The translations under genes were made by a program, and so were the position numbers. A stretch of DNA of 64,000 nt, taken from assembly GCA_036186865.1 (NCBI GenBank), contig AP025075.1, positions 22,238,442 through 22,302,441 on the forward strand, in the 5' to 3' direction. This stretch comes from Eustoma russellianum (lineage: Eukaryota; Streptophyta; Magnoliopsida; Gentianales; Gentianaceae). The notes under the pieces were generated by a model. It did not search any database and was not told where the DNA came from. It saw only the letters and a list, made by a program, of their open reading frames with translations. Below are positions 1 through 10,134 of this stretch, piece after piece; position 1 is the stretch's first letter, and every line of letters starts with the position of its first letter.

Positions 1-635
1 CGCTACATTTTCTACACAAGAAAGCATTTTATCAAAGATCAAACCACCTTAGTAGAGCTGAGATGGTTGAGCAGGTCTCGGTGAATAAAGGGGACATGTA
101 TCCCCATAAGACCTCAGTATGCCCGAGGCGTATACTCGCTAAGGGACAAAAGTATGTGAACAGGTTTTCACAATTACCCCGACAAAGAGGTGCAGAGGTG
201 AAACATGACAACGTACATACACCTCATCAAAACCTAGTAGGACTAGGAAAAACTACACCTTTGTGTAGAAAACTTGCATAACCTTCAGCAAAGATGAGGC
301 TAAAATAAAAACAAAACTCAATGGCAGAGCCAACGTTGAGACCTTGAAACCAGTTTTTATCTCGCTAAGAAAGTCAGTTTGATTTAGCTACGTAACAGGT
401 TTACTTCAACTCAAAGTCTTGAATTTAGCTTGATACTTATTAACTTCTTACTGGCAATTAAAACAGTAAGAATGTCAGCCTCGGCAGAGCTGAGGCTGAA
501 CACTTGTGATTTTAATAATTAATTGCAATAGCAAGAAAAGGCTCAAATAAAATTCAGAAGTTAAAGTACGCAAGAACTGAAGAAAACGAACTTTCATTAA
601 AGATTGTTCAGTTTGTACAAGAAACTTCTTCTGGC

Positions 636-2900
636 CTATCTACAAAAGTCCCTAAGGTCAGCCACATCCTTAAATTGCTCTAGCCGAATATCAAACTCTT
701 CTTCAGCTTCTAGGTTATACAGCTCGGCAATTTGAGAGTGTTGCTTGTCTAAGGCTGGAAAGATCCCTGAGAAGATGTCGATGGCATAAGTCTGACCGAC
801 CACGATTAGTGAGCTTTGCAATTTCAAAAGATTGTCAACGAAGTACTCAGATTGTCTGAACTCAGCAACTGCATCCGTCTTGATATTTTCAGCTTGAAGC
901 TCAAACTGCTGACTCAGCTCAGCCTTGCTTCTCTGCTCATCTTCGAATTTTTTCTGACAAGTTTCCTGCTCCTGCTGTCAAAAACCCAGCTCTGACTGAG
1001 TCTTGGTGGACGCAAGCTCTATATTGGCCACCACACCCTTCAGCTCGTCCACCTTTGAGTTTGCAGTGGCCAGCCAAGTGTCAGATTCCTCCTTCCCTTC
1101 TCGAAGACAGGAATTCTTAGAAGATAAGGTTGATAGCTCGGACTTCACCGTAGCAACCTCTGCCTCGAGTTCCTCCAGCCTAGACTTCATCAGCTTCGCC
1201 TCTTCTATCAACTTCTCATTGGCTTTCTGAAGAGCAGTATTCTTCTCACACACATGGACAACAATCTTTAGCATATCTTCAGTCCGCCTAAAGAAGTTGT
1301 ACTCCTGAGCTCGAAACTGCAGCATTTACATCAGTTAGCTAAAGGACAAGGCAAATAACAGACCTGAAAGAGTAGCAAAGCTCCAGAAGCTTCAGAAGCT
1401 TACCATGGCCATATTAATCAGAAATGTATTAAGTGCTACAGTCCAATCCATACGATCAAAAGTTTTCCAGTCATGGGGCAGCACTGCCATTTCCGTTGCC
1501 ATCCTTGCCACGCTTGGGTCCATGGCCGTATCATCGGTTCAGAACGACATAGACCTGCGGCCACGCCTGTGCTCGAAGGAAGACTCACCTTGATGGACTT
1601 GAGGGGCTTTGCCCTTATCTCCTTGCTGAGCGGGCTCCTCAGCATTCCTCCCTTCTGAATAAGTTTCCCTAACTTCAGTTGCAGAGGGGGCCCCATTTTC
1701 AGCTGCAGGAATTGACCCAAGTTCAGCCTGAGGCAGTGGCACCTCAGCCTCTGCAGCAGAAGAGGGAAGCACCATATTGGGGCATCAGACTCCCTCCCTG
1801 TACTCAGAGGGAGGGGCTCGGGTCAAAGCCTGATTAGAGGAGGATTCACTCTCCTCTGTTATGGGCCTCTTCTTGGAAACCATGCCCCTCATCTATGCTA
1901 CTGCTTCGGACACCATTACTCCTGCAAATTCATCAACGAAACAATCAAACTACATGTGGAAATTGATCAGAGGTGAAGGTAACGAAACGCAGTATGTTCC
2001 CTGGATAACCTCCAAATTTGCCCAGCTAAGTGTTTGGAAGTGAGGGCTAGAGCACAAATGGTCCAGGTCGCCAGCTTCCAAAACCGACCCGTCCACCTTT
2101 CTCCAATCAACAACCATCGGCAAGCATAGAAGTCTAGAGGCTTCATCGCAAAACTTGCTGCTTGGCCTCGAATTGTCAACTCTGCCAGTCTTCCAACGCT
2201 CAGCCTCGGGCAGTCCTACCTTCCTAATGAAGAAGAAGCGGTCTTTCCAGTTTTTGGTAAAAGAGGGGATGTTTACAGCGTAGTTAATTTCTTTATTAGG
2301 AAACCTCCTATTGAAGTAAAACCAACTATCTATAGATTTGCAAATAAACATCCCCCTAAAAACTTTAAGGTCAAATTCTTCTCCAACAGCCCTCAAGTAA
2401 AGGAAAAAAACAAAGGGCAACTTTCAAACCATTAGGCATGAGTTGCGGCAGCCTAAGGTGGAAGAAATCAAGAATTCGGTACAAAGGTTCAGGGATGGGA
2501 AGACGAAAGCCAAATTTAAATATTCCTCGTAAAGTGCTTCATATCCTACAGGGGGGGTCATAAGCACATTTGATGGGGAAGAGGAAGAATGGGGTTGAAT
2601 AAATCCATATCGATATCGTACAGATTACATAAGCGGGAAAGTTCAACGGCTCTTAAAGTGCATGCTGAACTTTGCACCACCCTTGACGGTGCCCCCTATC
2701 AATGGAAACAGGGGCCACCTCAGTCATCGGAGTTACCATGGGGGTGCCCCAACACGGCGCAACCTCTGCAGGGGATGGTTATCCTAACTAGAGCTCCTCC
2801 TCTCGGAAAAAAGAGAAACCCCACCATCATTCCCCCCAAACCCAGTATGATAAGAACATGCCTCCGACCTATTTTGGGAAACAGAAGAAGATGAAGAAAT
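636..2900 (-). pseudogene. Antisense accessory gene of a Tat-like element (Transposase_28-like, decayed)
   Basis: Read on the minus strand, the translation begins ISSSSSVSQNRSEACS, matching MSSSSNDSQNFSEDGS of the copy at 16812. The expected start ATG is ATT here (2898-2900). A central block (about 2420-1950) contains FFFIRKVGLPE and VVDWRKVDGSVLEAGDLDHL, which aligns with FFYVKKSELPS and IIDWQKVDSEIWIAADLDHS in the second copy. This is the region known as the putative gypsy type transposon domain (Transposase_28) of extra ORFs in plant Tat elements. The C-terminal part (1325-978 and 827-636) is a coiled coil with ATANSKVDELKGVVANIELAST, then AELYNLEAEEEF near the end. Frameshifts and stops break the frame. 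The protein's function is unknown. It runs opposite to the element's own transcription. Confidence 0.72.
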
Positions 2901-3308
2901 TACAGCCACGGATAAAAGCTTACAGAGAATAAAGGCAGAAAGGATCTTGCCGGAGGTTGGAGAAGACTAGCAGATGGCCGGGGAAAAAAGAAAAAGAAAA
3001 AGGGGGCGTCGGAGAAGATGAAAGCATGAACACTCGTGAGGCAAAGTGAAAAAGTGCAGAAATAGAAGTTCCCCAAATGAAAAATCAGTACCTTTTAAGG
3101 TCGGGAAGTCGAAAAGACCATAGTGTTTCGAACTTTCCCCCTCATTGAAAATTTCAACCGCCGAAAAGTAATAATTACAGCTTTGTGTCCCGTGCTGGCA
3201 TTAAATGTTGAATATGGCCCAATTAATAATGGACACATAACCAACATACCTGAACAGATTTGTCCGCCCTTGCTGGTCAGCTCGGCCAGACCAAATCAAT
3301 GGGCAAAG

Positions 3309-4117
3309 TGATGAGACCAGAGCTCACCTGCTAAACAAGACAAAGGACTTCCATGTTAGTCAACAAACAGTCAACGGTTGCACCTCTGCTCGACACGGCA
3401 CCACATCTTCAGCCAAATCCAGCCGATGCTTGCCCGACGGCTGAGCAAGAATTCTTCAAGTCCCCAGAGAAGTTAAATCTTGCCTCATCTTGAACTCGGC
3501 CTCGGCCTCGAGCCCAGCCTCGGTCTCGGCCTTAGGAGGTCAACCTCGCAGTTCGGCCTCAGCCTCACAGAGGTTTACCCCTTAGCAGGCTCGGCCAGAT
3601 CAAACAGGATTTTTACTGAGTGACACCTATGCCTAACCAGGACACCTTAGCAGGCTTCTGCCAGATGTCAAGCAGAGCCCAGCACAACAAAGAATAATGC
3701 CACATGACAAACATGCAAAGTCAATAGTCACCTTTGCTGGCTCACCAAATGTCACAAGCTTGGCACCCAACACATGCATTGGTGCATCCAGGCACATAAA
3801 AGCAATGAAAACAAGAGATAGAAGGACAAGTTGAAGCCAACAACGCATTTCACCTTCTTCCCTACTGTCAAAGAGGAAAGTCTAGGTTTTTATACCAGAA
3901 ACCTACAGAACTCTTCAAATACTTAAATACTCATCGTAAATGGCCCAAACTGACTTGAGAGTCGGAGGGTTTTACTCAGAGCAATAGTACCTGGGTCCTC
4001 TAACGTCGTTCCCCACACAAGTCGGCTGACAAGGCTCTAACCCGTAAGTTAACGGAAGAATAACGGCGTAACCTCTCTAGATCATCTCTGTTCCTTGGTG
4101 AAGATCCGACTTTATCA
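3309..4117 (+). repeat. 3' LTR of the Tat-like element
   Basis: It starts TGATGAGACC directly after a purine tract and ends CCGACTTTATCA. Start, end and internal words (GTCGGCTGACA, GTTCCTTGGTGA) match the LTR of the minus-strand element at 15391-21933 when that is reverse complemented. Length is about 809 bp against 873-874 bp in the relative. The matching 5' LTR is outside the window. Confidence 0.78.
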
Positions 4118-4235
4118 TGAGAAAAATGAAATTATGAGATATAAAACACGACTTAAGTCTAATATTTTTCACAAAGATCTGGATTTGATTTTGATGAGAC
4201 GTATTTCCTATAGTGGATGCAATCACATTTAGATA

Positions 4236-4478
4236 TTTTAATATCGGAAGCTTTATATCTGTATTTACTAAATCCCTTCACTAGTATACTAGTACACCAT
4301 ATTTCTATTATTTTGTCACCTATACATGTACATATCGAGTCGGGGGTCTCATTGGAAGCAAGCTCTCTATCCCTTGGGATGGATGTATCGTTTGCCGCCT
4401 CTCACCCTCTCCAGACCCTAGCGATAGCTTTTGCTGTTATTGGAATATACTGTGTATGGTGGTTGTTGTTGTACGTTT
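4236..4478 (+). mobile_element. TS-like SINE
   Basis: It contains CGAGTCGGGGGTCTCATTGG, a pyrimidine/CCAGACCC block and a GGTTGTTGTTGTAC tail, the order seen at the 3' end of the Solanaceae TS SINE with its (TTG)n tail. Related minus-strand copies sit at 22335-22600 and 40300-40450, sharing the CGGGGGTCTCA core and the preceding GTACATAT. It separates two pieces of copia reverse transcriptase, so it was inserted after that element. The 5' boundary is approximate. Confidence 0.6.
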
Positions 4479-4550
4479 TGATGTGCATGAAAAACTTAAG
4501 ATGCGTCTAATGGACATTGTCACTGCTTATTGATATGGAAAGCTTGATAA

Positions 4551-4554
<4 letters not shown>

Positions 4555-4611
<57 letters not shown>
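4555..4611. repeat. (TA)n microsatellite
   Basis: About 28 uninterrupted TA dinucleotides. They sit exactly where the copia sequence has GATAATGATATATAT, so the tract probably grew from the copia target at the SINE insertion site. Confidence 0.95.
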
Positions 4612-4615
<4 letters not shown>

Positions 4616-4704
4616 CGAAAATTATTTAGGTCTAGCGGTTGAGTAGCATTTATCTCATTCCAGGGTCTCGAGTTCGATTCCCCTCCCCAGTTTAATATAT
4701 ATAT
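4612..4704 (+). mobile_element. tRNA-like SINE fragment
   Basis: It has a box-A-like stretch (TAGCGGTTGAGTAGC, about 4632) and a good box B (GAGTTCGATTCC, 4670-4681), then CCCTCCCCAG and an AT-rich tail. It sits between the TA microsatellite and the next piece of copia reverse transcriptase. A functional tRNA gene is unlikely, because I see no acceptor-stem pairing around it. Confidence 0.5.
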
Positions 4705-4863
4705 CTGTGAAGGTTTTAGCATGCCTGAAGCATGTCAATTCAATCCAAGAGAAATTTATTCTATCAAATTTCAAAGGTAGGTATATGCTCAAACAATATG
4801 GACGCATGTGGCATAACCGTGTTACTAAATGTCTAGTCAAATAATGTTACATTAATAACTTAA

Positions 4864-5622
4864 GAGAAAATCTCACTTATTAGCCTAAGGTTTGGCCCAT
4901 TACTCAGTTAGCAGCCTAACGTTGAAGAAACTCACTTAACAACAACTCTTTTGCCGAAATGTCTCACTTGTAGCCAGGTGACCGTTGACCAACCGTTGAC
5001 CAGGCGTTGACTTTCTCAGACCAACCAGAAGTTGACACGTGGCACCCTTTTTTTAATTAAAAAAATAAAATTGTATTTTTGAATAAAGTAATTTAAAAGA
5101 AATTTAAAAATTCTAAAAAATTGTAAAAATGAATTAAAAAATATTTTAAAAATCAAAAAATTAGGAAAAAAAGATAAAAAAATAAAAAATTACCCTTAAC
5201 ACCCCAGCACCCCCATCTACCCCCACGCGACACCACCCCCACCCCCACCCCCTACCCCGCGCCAAAAAAATTTTTTAATTTTTTTTTCTTACTCACTCAT
5301 AATGCTCCGACCACCCGGTCCACCCCCACGTCCCCTCCCCCACCCCCTACTCTCGCGAATTTTTTTTAAAATTTTTTCTAACTCACACATAACGTCCCAA
5401 CCACCCCCGCGTCCCCTCCCCCACCCCCGCGCACACCCCAAAAAAATTTTAAAATTTTTTCAACCCACCCACAATGCTCCTACCCCCCCACGCCACACCA
5501 CCCCCCCTTCACCCCCCGGGCCAAGAAGTTTTTTAAATTTTTTTCTAACTTACTCATAACGCTCCGACCACCCCCGCGTCCCCTCCCCCACCCCCTCCTC
5601 TCGCGAATTTTCTAACTTACTC
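4864..5622 (+). repeat. Left inverted-repeat arm of the foldback element
   Basis: Pairs with 6050-6795. Near its inner end it carries four diverged copies of a C-rich unit (around 5300, 5390, 5470 and 5560) containing ACCCCCGCGTCCCCTCCC or similar, separated by A/T runs. The small C-rich ORFs here are composition artefacts. Confidence 0.85.
4977..5044 (+). promoter_or_regulatory. W-box and G-box cluster carried by the transposon arm
   Basis: Within 60 bp there are four TTGAC cores (4985, 4996, 5007, 5032), the core bound by plant WRKY factors, ending in ACACGTGGC (5035-5043), a G-box/ABRE type site. The mirror image is in the other arm (6612-6682). The motif match is direct; any regulatory activity is inference. 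Confidence 0.45.
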
Positions 5623-6049
5623 ATAACTTATTAATCATTTCGCGTGATGTTTTTTCATGGTTTTTCTTTAGTCCTTCGATTGGGTAATTATGAGTAGCCG
5701 TATGACAGAATAGATTTATTGCAAAACTCAAATCTACTTTGTTATACGGCTATTTATAAATACCAAATCATCATATGATGATTGGGTATTATGCATAGCC
5801 ATTATGAATAGCCCTATAGCAGAATGGATTTGCGGCAAATCCATTTTTTGATACTTATGAATATCCATATGCAGGTGTGGATTTGCGTCAAACTCATTTA
5901 TGTTTTAAATGAATAACATCTTTTACTTGTGAATTATGTCTTGATTGTTTCAATATATGTTTTCTTCATTACTGTATATTTTCTTTGTGAAGAGTTTTTA
6001 CGTGTTTTTATATACGTAAAATAACAAAGATCCAAAATAAAAAACATTT

Positions 6050-6795
6050 AAAAAAATTTTGCGAGAGGAGGGGGTGAGGGAGGGGACGCGGGGGTGGTCG
6101 GAGCGTTATGAGTAAGTTAGAAAAAAATTAAAAAAATTTTTGGCCCGGGGGGTGCGGGGGGTGGTGTGGCGTGGGGGGATAGGAGCTTTGTGGGTGAGTT
6201 GAAAAAATTTTAAAATTTTTTTGGGATGTGCGCGGGGGTGGGGGAGGGGACGCGGGGGTGGTTGGGACGTTATGTGTGAGTTAGAAAAAATTTTAAAAAA
6301 AAATTCGCGAGAGAAGAGTGTGAGGGAGGGGACGCGGGGGTGGACCGGGTGGTCGGAGCATTATAAGTGAGTAAGAAAAAAAATTTTAAAAAAATTTTTG
6401 TCGCAGGGGGGTGGGGGGTGGTGTCGCGTGGGGGTAGGTGGGGGGTGCTGGGGTGTTAAGGGTAATTTTTTATTTTTTTATCTTTTTTTCCCTAATTTTT
6501 TGATTTTTAAAATATTTTTTAATTAATTTTTACAATTTTTTAGAATTTTTAAATTTCTTTTAAATCACTTTATTCAAAAATACAATTTTATTTTTTTAAT
6601 TAAAAAAAAAAGGGTGCCACGTGTCAACTTCTGGTTGGTCTGAGAAAGTCAACGCCTGGTCAACGGTTGGTCAACGGTCACCTGGCTACAAGTGAGACAT
6701 TTCGGCAAAAGAGTTGTTGTTAAGTGAGTTTCATCAACGTTAGGCTGCTAACTGAGTAATGGGCCAAACCTTAGGCTAATAAGTGAGATTTTCTC
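6050..6795 (-). repeat. Right inverted-repeat arm of the foldback element
   Basis: Reverse complement of the left arm, with G-rich units (GGGAGGGGACGCGGGGGTGG at about 6080 and similar ones at about 6240 and 6330). Small differences between the arms are visible, so the hairpin would contain some mismatches. Confidence 0.85.
6612..6682 (-). promoter_or_regulatory. Mirror-image W-box and G-box cluster
   Basis: Reverse complement of the left-arm cluster: GCCACGTGTCAAC followed by three GTCAACG repeats. It gives the element the same sites facing outward from both ends. Confidence 0.45.
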
Positions 6796-6833
6796 AATAA
6801 CTTAATATGTCATGTGTTTTTATAATGAAAAAT

Positions 6834-7832
6834 GGGATAGGATCTCCTGACCCCCTTTCTCTCACCCCTATATTCCCACCACCCTCCACATGGCGGGTTA
6901 AAAACATTCCCCCCATATCCAATATGCCCCAACACCAGATTTAAAAAATTCCTAATCCCTTTTCCCTTCCCTCCCCTCCCCAACCCTTTCTCTTCTCTCT
7001 CCTCTCTCTCCTCTCATATTTTTCCTCCTTTCCCCTTCTTCCTTTCTCTTTCCCTCTTCATCATTGGCTTATTTTGTAGCAAATCCAAGTGCCGGCTTGC
7101 AGGAAACATGGCACAAGGTGTCTTTAATGTTAAATGTGAACCAAATTACTATAATAATCAAAGCTATAACCCTTGCCCATTATTTAAACAATTTTGTAAG
7201 TGCAAGTTTAGCTGAAGGATGTTATATTAGTGCTCCACAGAACCCCTAATGTGGTAAAGTCTCCTTATGAAAATCGGCGACACGGAAGAGAAAGGAAGAG
7301 GGGGAAGGCGGAGGGATAAGGCGTTAGAGGACGGGAAGAGGGGGAAAGGAGAGAGGAGAGAGAACAGAAAAGGTGTGGGGGGTCTGAGGTCGGCCGACTG
7401 AGGAAGAATGGAAGAAGAAGGCCAAAGGACGGTGGAGAAGGGAAGAGGGGTAGTGCGACGACGGGAATAGGGGAAAATGAGGAAAAAGAGGAGAAGAGAG
7501 AGAAGAGAAATGGTGGGAGGAGGGATCTGAGGGCGACCAACAGAGGGAGAAAAGATGAAGAATGCCGGAGGACGGTGGGGGAGAGGAAGGCGGAGGGTGG
7601 CGGGATGGGGCGTCGACAGGAAGAGGGGAAATGGGAAAAAAAAAGAGAAGAGAGGAGAGAGATAAGTAAAAGGGTGGGAGGAGGGGTCTAAAGATAATTA
7701 TTTGGGATAGGAGGATTAGGAAATTTTTTTTAACATAGGCATATCACAAGTGGGATGGGGGAATTTTTTAACCCGCCACATGGAGGGCAATGGGGAGGGG
7801 GTGAGAGAAAGGGGGTGATGAGATCCTGTCAC
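6834..7832. mobile_element. 999-bp Mutator-like MITE
   Basis: It starts GGGATAGGATCTCCTGACCC and ends GATGAGATCCTGTCAC, with about 95 bp of terminal inverted repeat including GGCGGGTTAAAAA. It is flanked by 9-bp near-identical repeats ATGAAAAAT (6825-6833) and AAGAAAAAT (7833-7841). Excising it joins copia CVFI to MKNWFNFVIIAIYVDDL in frame. The terminal sequence resembles the 182-bp MITEs at 22129, 23469 and 26833. The interior is pyrimidine-rich (6955-7055) then purine-rich (7280-7700). The middle (7060-7260) is of ordinary composition and of unknown origin. No transposase is present. Confidence 0.75.
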
Positions 7833-7841
7833 AAGAAAAAT

Positions 7842-8880
7842 TGGTTCAATTTTGTGATTATTGCAATATATGTTGATGATCTAAACTTGAATGAAATTAC
7901 TGAAGAGCTCCAACATGCGGTTGAATACTTAAAGAAAGAATTTGAGATTAAAAATTTTGGAAAGACAAAATTCCACCTTGGTTTACAAGTTGAACATTCG
8001 GAAGGTGAAATTTTTGTCCACTAAATTTCTTATACCTTGAAGGTATTAAAGCGGTTTTATATGGTAAAGGCACATCCTTTAGGTACCCCAATGGCCATCT
8101 GTCCCAACAAAGATTTTTTTGAGACCACGAGAAGAAAATGAAGAGATACTTAGTCCTGAAGTAGCATACCTTAGCGCAATTGACGCATCAACGTATCTTG
8201 CTAATTCTACAAGATTAGATTTATCATTCGCAGTAAATTTATTAGCAATATTTAGTTCATCTACTACACTACGATATTGGAATGATATTAAACACATTTT
8301 TCGCTATCTCAAAGGAACTGTTGATCTTGACTTATTTTATGCAAAAAAGTTTCAGTCCGAATCGCTTGGTTATGATGATGTTGGGTACTTATCTGACCCA
8401 CATAAAACAAGGTCACAAAAAAGCTATGTATTTACATGCGGTGGTACAATCTTTTCATGGCGATATACAAAATAGTTACTAACTATCATTTCTTCAAATC
8501 ATACTGAAATAATAGCAACTCATGAGGCTAGGCGAGAATTCGTTGGCTAAGATTAATGATCAGTTACATCAAAAGAACTATGGGTTATCATATGAAAATG
8601 AGAATCCTCCAACTTTACTATATGAAGACAATACAACTTGTACATCTCAACTAAAAAAAATAAGGATATGATAAAAGAGATATGACCAAGCATATTTCAC
8701 AAAAATTCTTCTTTACTCACGAGTGACAAAGGAATGATGAAAGATATATTCAACAAATCCAATCAAGTGATAATTTGACATATTTATTTATCAAGGAATT
8801 ACTCATTAAACCATTTGAAAATTTGGTGAAAAAAGCAGAATGCGTCGGTTGAAAGATTTCAATTGATGTTTGAATCAAGT
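7842..8880 (+). pseudogene. copia reverse transcriptase / RNase H, C-terminal part
   Basis: It carries the catalytic AIYVDDLNL motif, then TEELQHAVEYLKKEFEIKNF, LGLQVEH, SPEVAYLSAIDASTYLANST, RLDLSFAVNLLA, KHIFRYLKGT and an RNase H part with HTEIIATHEA, MTKHISQKFFFTHE and SSDNLTYLFIKELL. This is the normal order at the end of copia pol. Several stops and frameshifts (around 8023, 8475 and 8550) make it non-functional. The reverse-transcriptase part joins, across the MITE and foldback element, to the pieces at 4118-4853. Confidence 0.88.
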
Positions 8881-9007
8881 GGAGAAGTAACACACAAAGG
8901 AGTATGTACTATTTTCCTTCACTAATGTTTTTATCCCATGGATTTTTTGCTAGTAAGGTTTTTAATGAGGCTTTTTTTTTTTGTAATAATGGACATCTAA
9001 CAGAGAG

Positions 9008-9301
9008 TGTTATCAAATTAATATTGGATGGATGTTGATACATTCTCCAAGACTTTACATATTTCAAAGAAATATATGAAGTCATCGACATATCCTCCAA
9101 AAAATATTATCATCTAGAAGTTTGTACTTTCATGTATCATCATCTAATATAATTTATTTATCCTTCATCTTATTTTTCATATAAATAGATGGTATGACAT
9201 TTCATTTGTATTCTTGAAGAATTTTTTAGAATAACTTGAATACAATAAACAATGTTCTCCAACTCGTGTCTATTTTATTAATGTTGTTATATTGTATTTC
9301 A
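9008..9301 (+). repeat. 3' LTR of the copia remnant (end approximate)
   Basis: It begins TGTTATCAAA right after a purine-rich AACAGAGAG, the usual position of a copia LTR. It contains a TATA-like CATATAAATAG (about 9179). The right end was placed at TTTCA near 9301 by eye and may be off by tens of bases. Confidence 0.55.
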
Positions 9302-9694
9302 ATTAATTTTATGGTCGTAATTAGTTTTGGTGAAATAATGTAGCTTGTTCCAGTGGATGGTATGTATAACACGAAAATCACAGTTAAAAAAATAGCCACT
9401 AACCACCGTATTTATCGCTGTTCTTACAGCTAATTGCCATTAATTGAAATAATGCAGTAATTAAGATAATCGTGATACATGTGTAGGAAAAGGAAATTCG
9501 TCGGAATTTCCCCTATCAAGGACTAAAAGCTAGGATTTGGTGACATTACTAATTCCAATATCATGAATATCACATGAATAAACAATTATGTGAAAACTAA
9601 TAGCAATTATTCTGTCTTTAAAAAAAGATTGCTCACGTTTCTATTTATGTACTCAAAATGTTTAGCCATATTATATAATAGTAAAAAAATAGTG
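9302..9694. other. No recognisable feature
   Basis: AT-rich sequence with no ORF, repeat or RNA gene that I can support. Confidence 0.5.
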
Positions 9695-9697
9695 TTT

Positions 9698-9870
9698 TAC
9701 AGAAACTGGTAAGGTTGTTGTTTTGTGACATTAAATTCACGGGTTCGAGCCGCGGAAACAATCTTTTATACAAAGTGTATGGTAAGGTTGTGTACATCAG
9801 ATTGCGAAGAGATCCGACCTCTTCCCAGACTATGTAAAAACGCAGAAGCCTAGTACACCGGAAGCGTCTT
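9698..9870 (+). mobile_element. Au-like SINE
   Basis: Box-A-like TGGTAAGGTTGTTGTTTTGT (about 9707) and box B GGGTTCGAGCC (9738-9748), then GGAAACAATC, GGTAAGGTTGTGTACATCAG, CTTCCCAGAC, GAAGCCTAGTACACCGG and a T-run. This is the typical order of the angiosperm Au SINE. It looks near full length. A 3' fragment of a similar SINE is at 56465. Confidence 0.75.
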
Positions 9871-10134
9871 TTTTATGTGTATTTGTAAAACCAAATGTTT
9901 TTGTAATGGCAAAATAAGAAGTACAAACGTCAAATTAATGTTTCAACTAACTTTTCTTAAAATGTGTGTAAGTTTGATATAAACAATATTTTTGAAACGG
10001 AAGAGTCGTAAGTAACAATATTGTCGCTAAAAAATTATGGTATATAAGTTTGATATAAACCATTTTTTTTGGGATGAAAGGAGAAGTAACAATAATGCCA
10101 CTAAAAAATTATGCAAGAACATTTACTAGTCGTG

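Larger units (their letters stand above)
1..4117 (+). mobile_element. Tat-like Ty3/gypsy LTR retrotransposon, 3' part only
   Basis: The window opens inside an LTR retrotransposon whose 5' part lies to the left. Evidence for the element is its 3' LTR (3309-4117), the purine-rich tract just before it (GGGCAAAG, 3301-3308), and an antisense accessory pseudogene at 636-2900 that matches the one in the better-preserved minus-strand element at 15391-21933. The two elements share the sequence before the LTR (CTCGGCCA), LTR starts in TGATGA and LTR ends in ATCA. Bases 1-630 are non-coding internal sequence with repeated CTCGGC/GAGGC words; I see no gene there. The right-hand target-site duplication would be TGAGA (4118-4122), and the left copy is outside the window. 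The element was inserted into a copia reverse-transcriptase gene, which resumes immediately after 4117. Confidence 0.82.
4118..4853 (+). pseudogene. copia reverse transcriptase, N-terminal pieces
   Basis: Three pieces of the reverse-transcriptase domain survive here, separated by SINE insertions. Piece one (4118 to about 4235) reads RYKTRL, SQRSGFDFDETYFPIVDAIT, FRY. Piece two (4480-4556) reads LKMRLMDIVTAY, then a stop, then YGKLDND. Piece three (4700-4853) gives EGFSMPEACQFNPREIYS and, after a frameshift, LKQYGRMWHNRVTKCL. These fit the usual plant copia order (KARLVAQG.., ETYSPV, LMDVVTAYLYG, LYGLKQSGRMWY). Stops and frameshifts show it is dead. The catalytic YVDD block is further right at 7868, beyond the two DNA transposons. 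Confidence 0.8.
4864..6795. mobile_element. Long-arm foldback Mutator-like element (no transposase)
   Basis: A 1,932-bp element begins GAGAAAATCTCACTTATTAG and ends with its exact reverse complement. It is flanked by a perfect 10-bp direct repeat AATAACTTAA (4854-4863 and 6796-6805). About 750 bp at each end form an inverted repeat (4864-5622 with 6050-6795), so most of the element would fold into one hairpin with a loop of about 430 bp. The 9-11 bp duplication and long terminal inverted repeats fit the Mutator superfamily. No transposase ORF is present. The arms hold AT-rich stretches alternating with C-rich (left) or G-rich (right) blocks repeated at about 100-bp spacing. Removing it restores the flanking copia frame. 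Confidence 0.85.
4118..9301 (+). mobile_element. Ty1/copia retrotransposon remnant broken by nested insertions
   Basis: A single copia element can be followed in pieces. Reverse transcriptase begins right after the Tat LTR (NEIMRYKTRL at 4126, FSQRSGFDFDETYFPIVDAITFRY). It continues at 4480 (HEKLKMRLMDIVTAY, LDND), at 4705 (EGFSMPEA, NPREIYSIKFQR), then after the foldback element at 6806 and after the MITE at 7842 (NFVIIAIYVDDLNL). RNase H follows to about 8870, and the 3' LTR starts at 9008. Removing the insertions rejoins the reading frame at each junction apart from small decay. Order and motifs (YVDD, KHIFRYLKGT, KHISQKFF) are those of plant copia pol. The 5' half lies beyond the Tat element, outside the window. 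Confidence 0.85.

Noticed and set aside
4612..4704. tRNA gene
   Set aside because: Boxes A and B are recognisable, but no acceptor or anticodon stems can be drawn, and it sits inside a copia gene with an AT tail, as a SINE would.
5302..5559. Proline-rich ORF in the C-rich region
   Set aside because: It comes from C-rich repeats of the foldback element arm; the other arm gives the mirror sequence and there is no coding signature.
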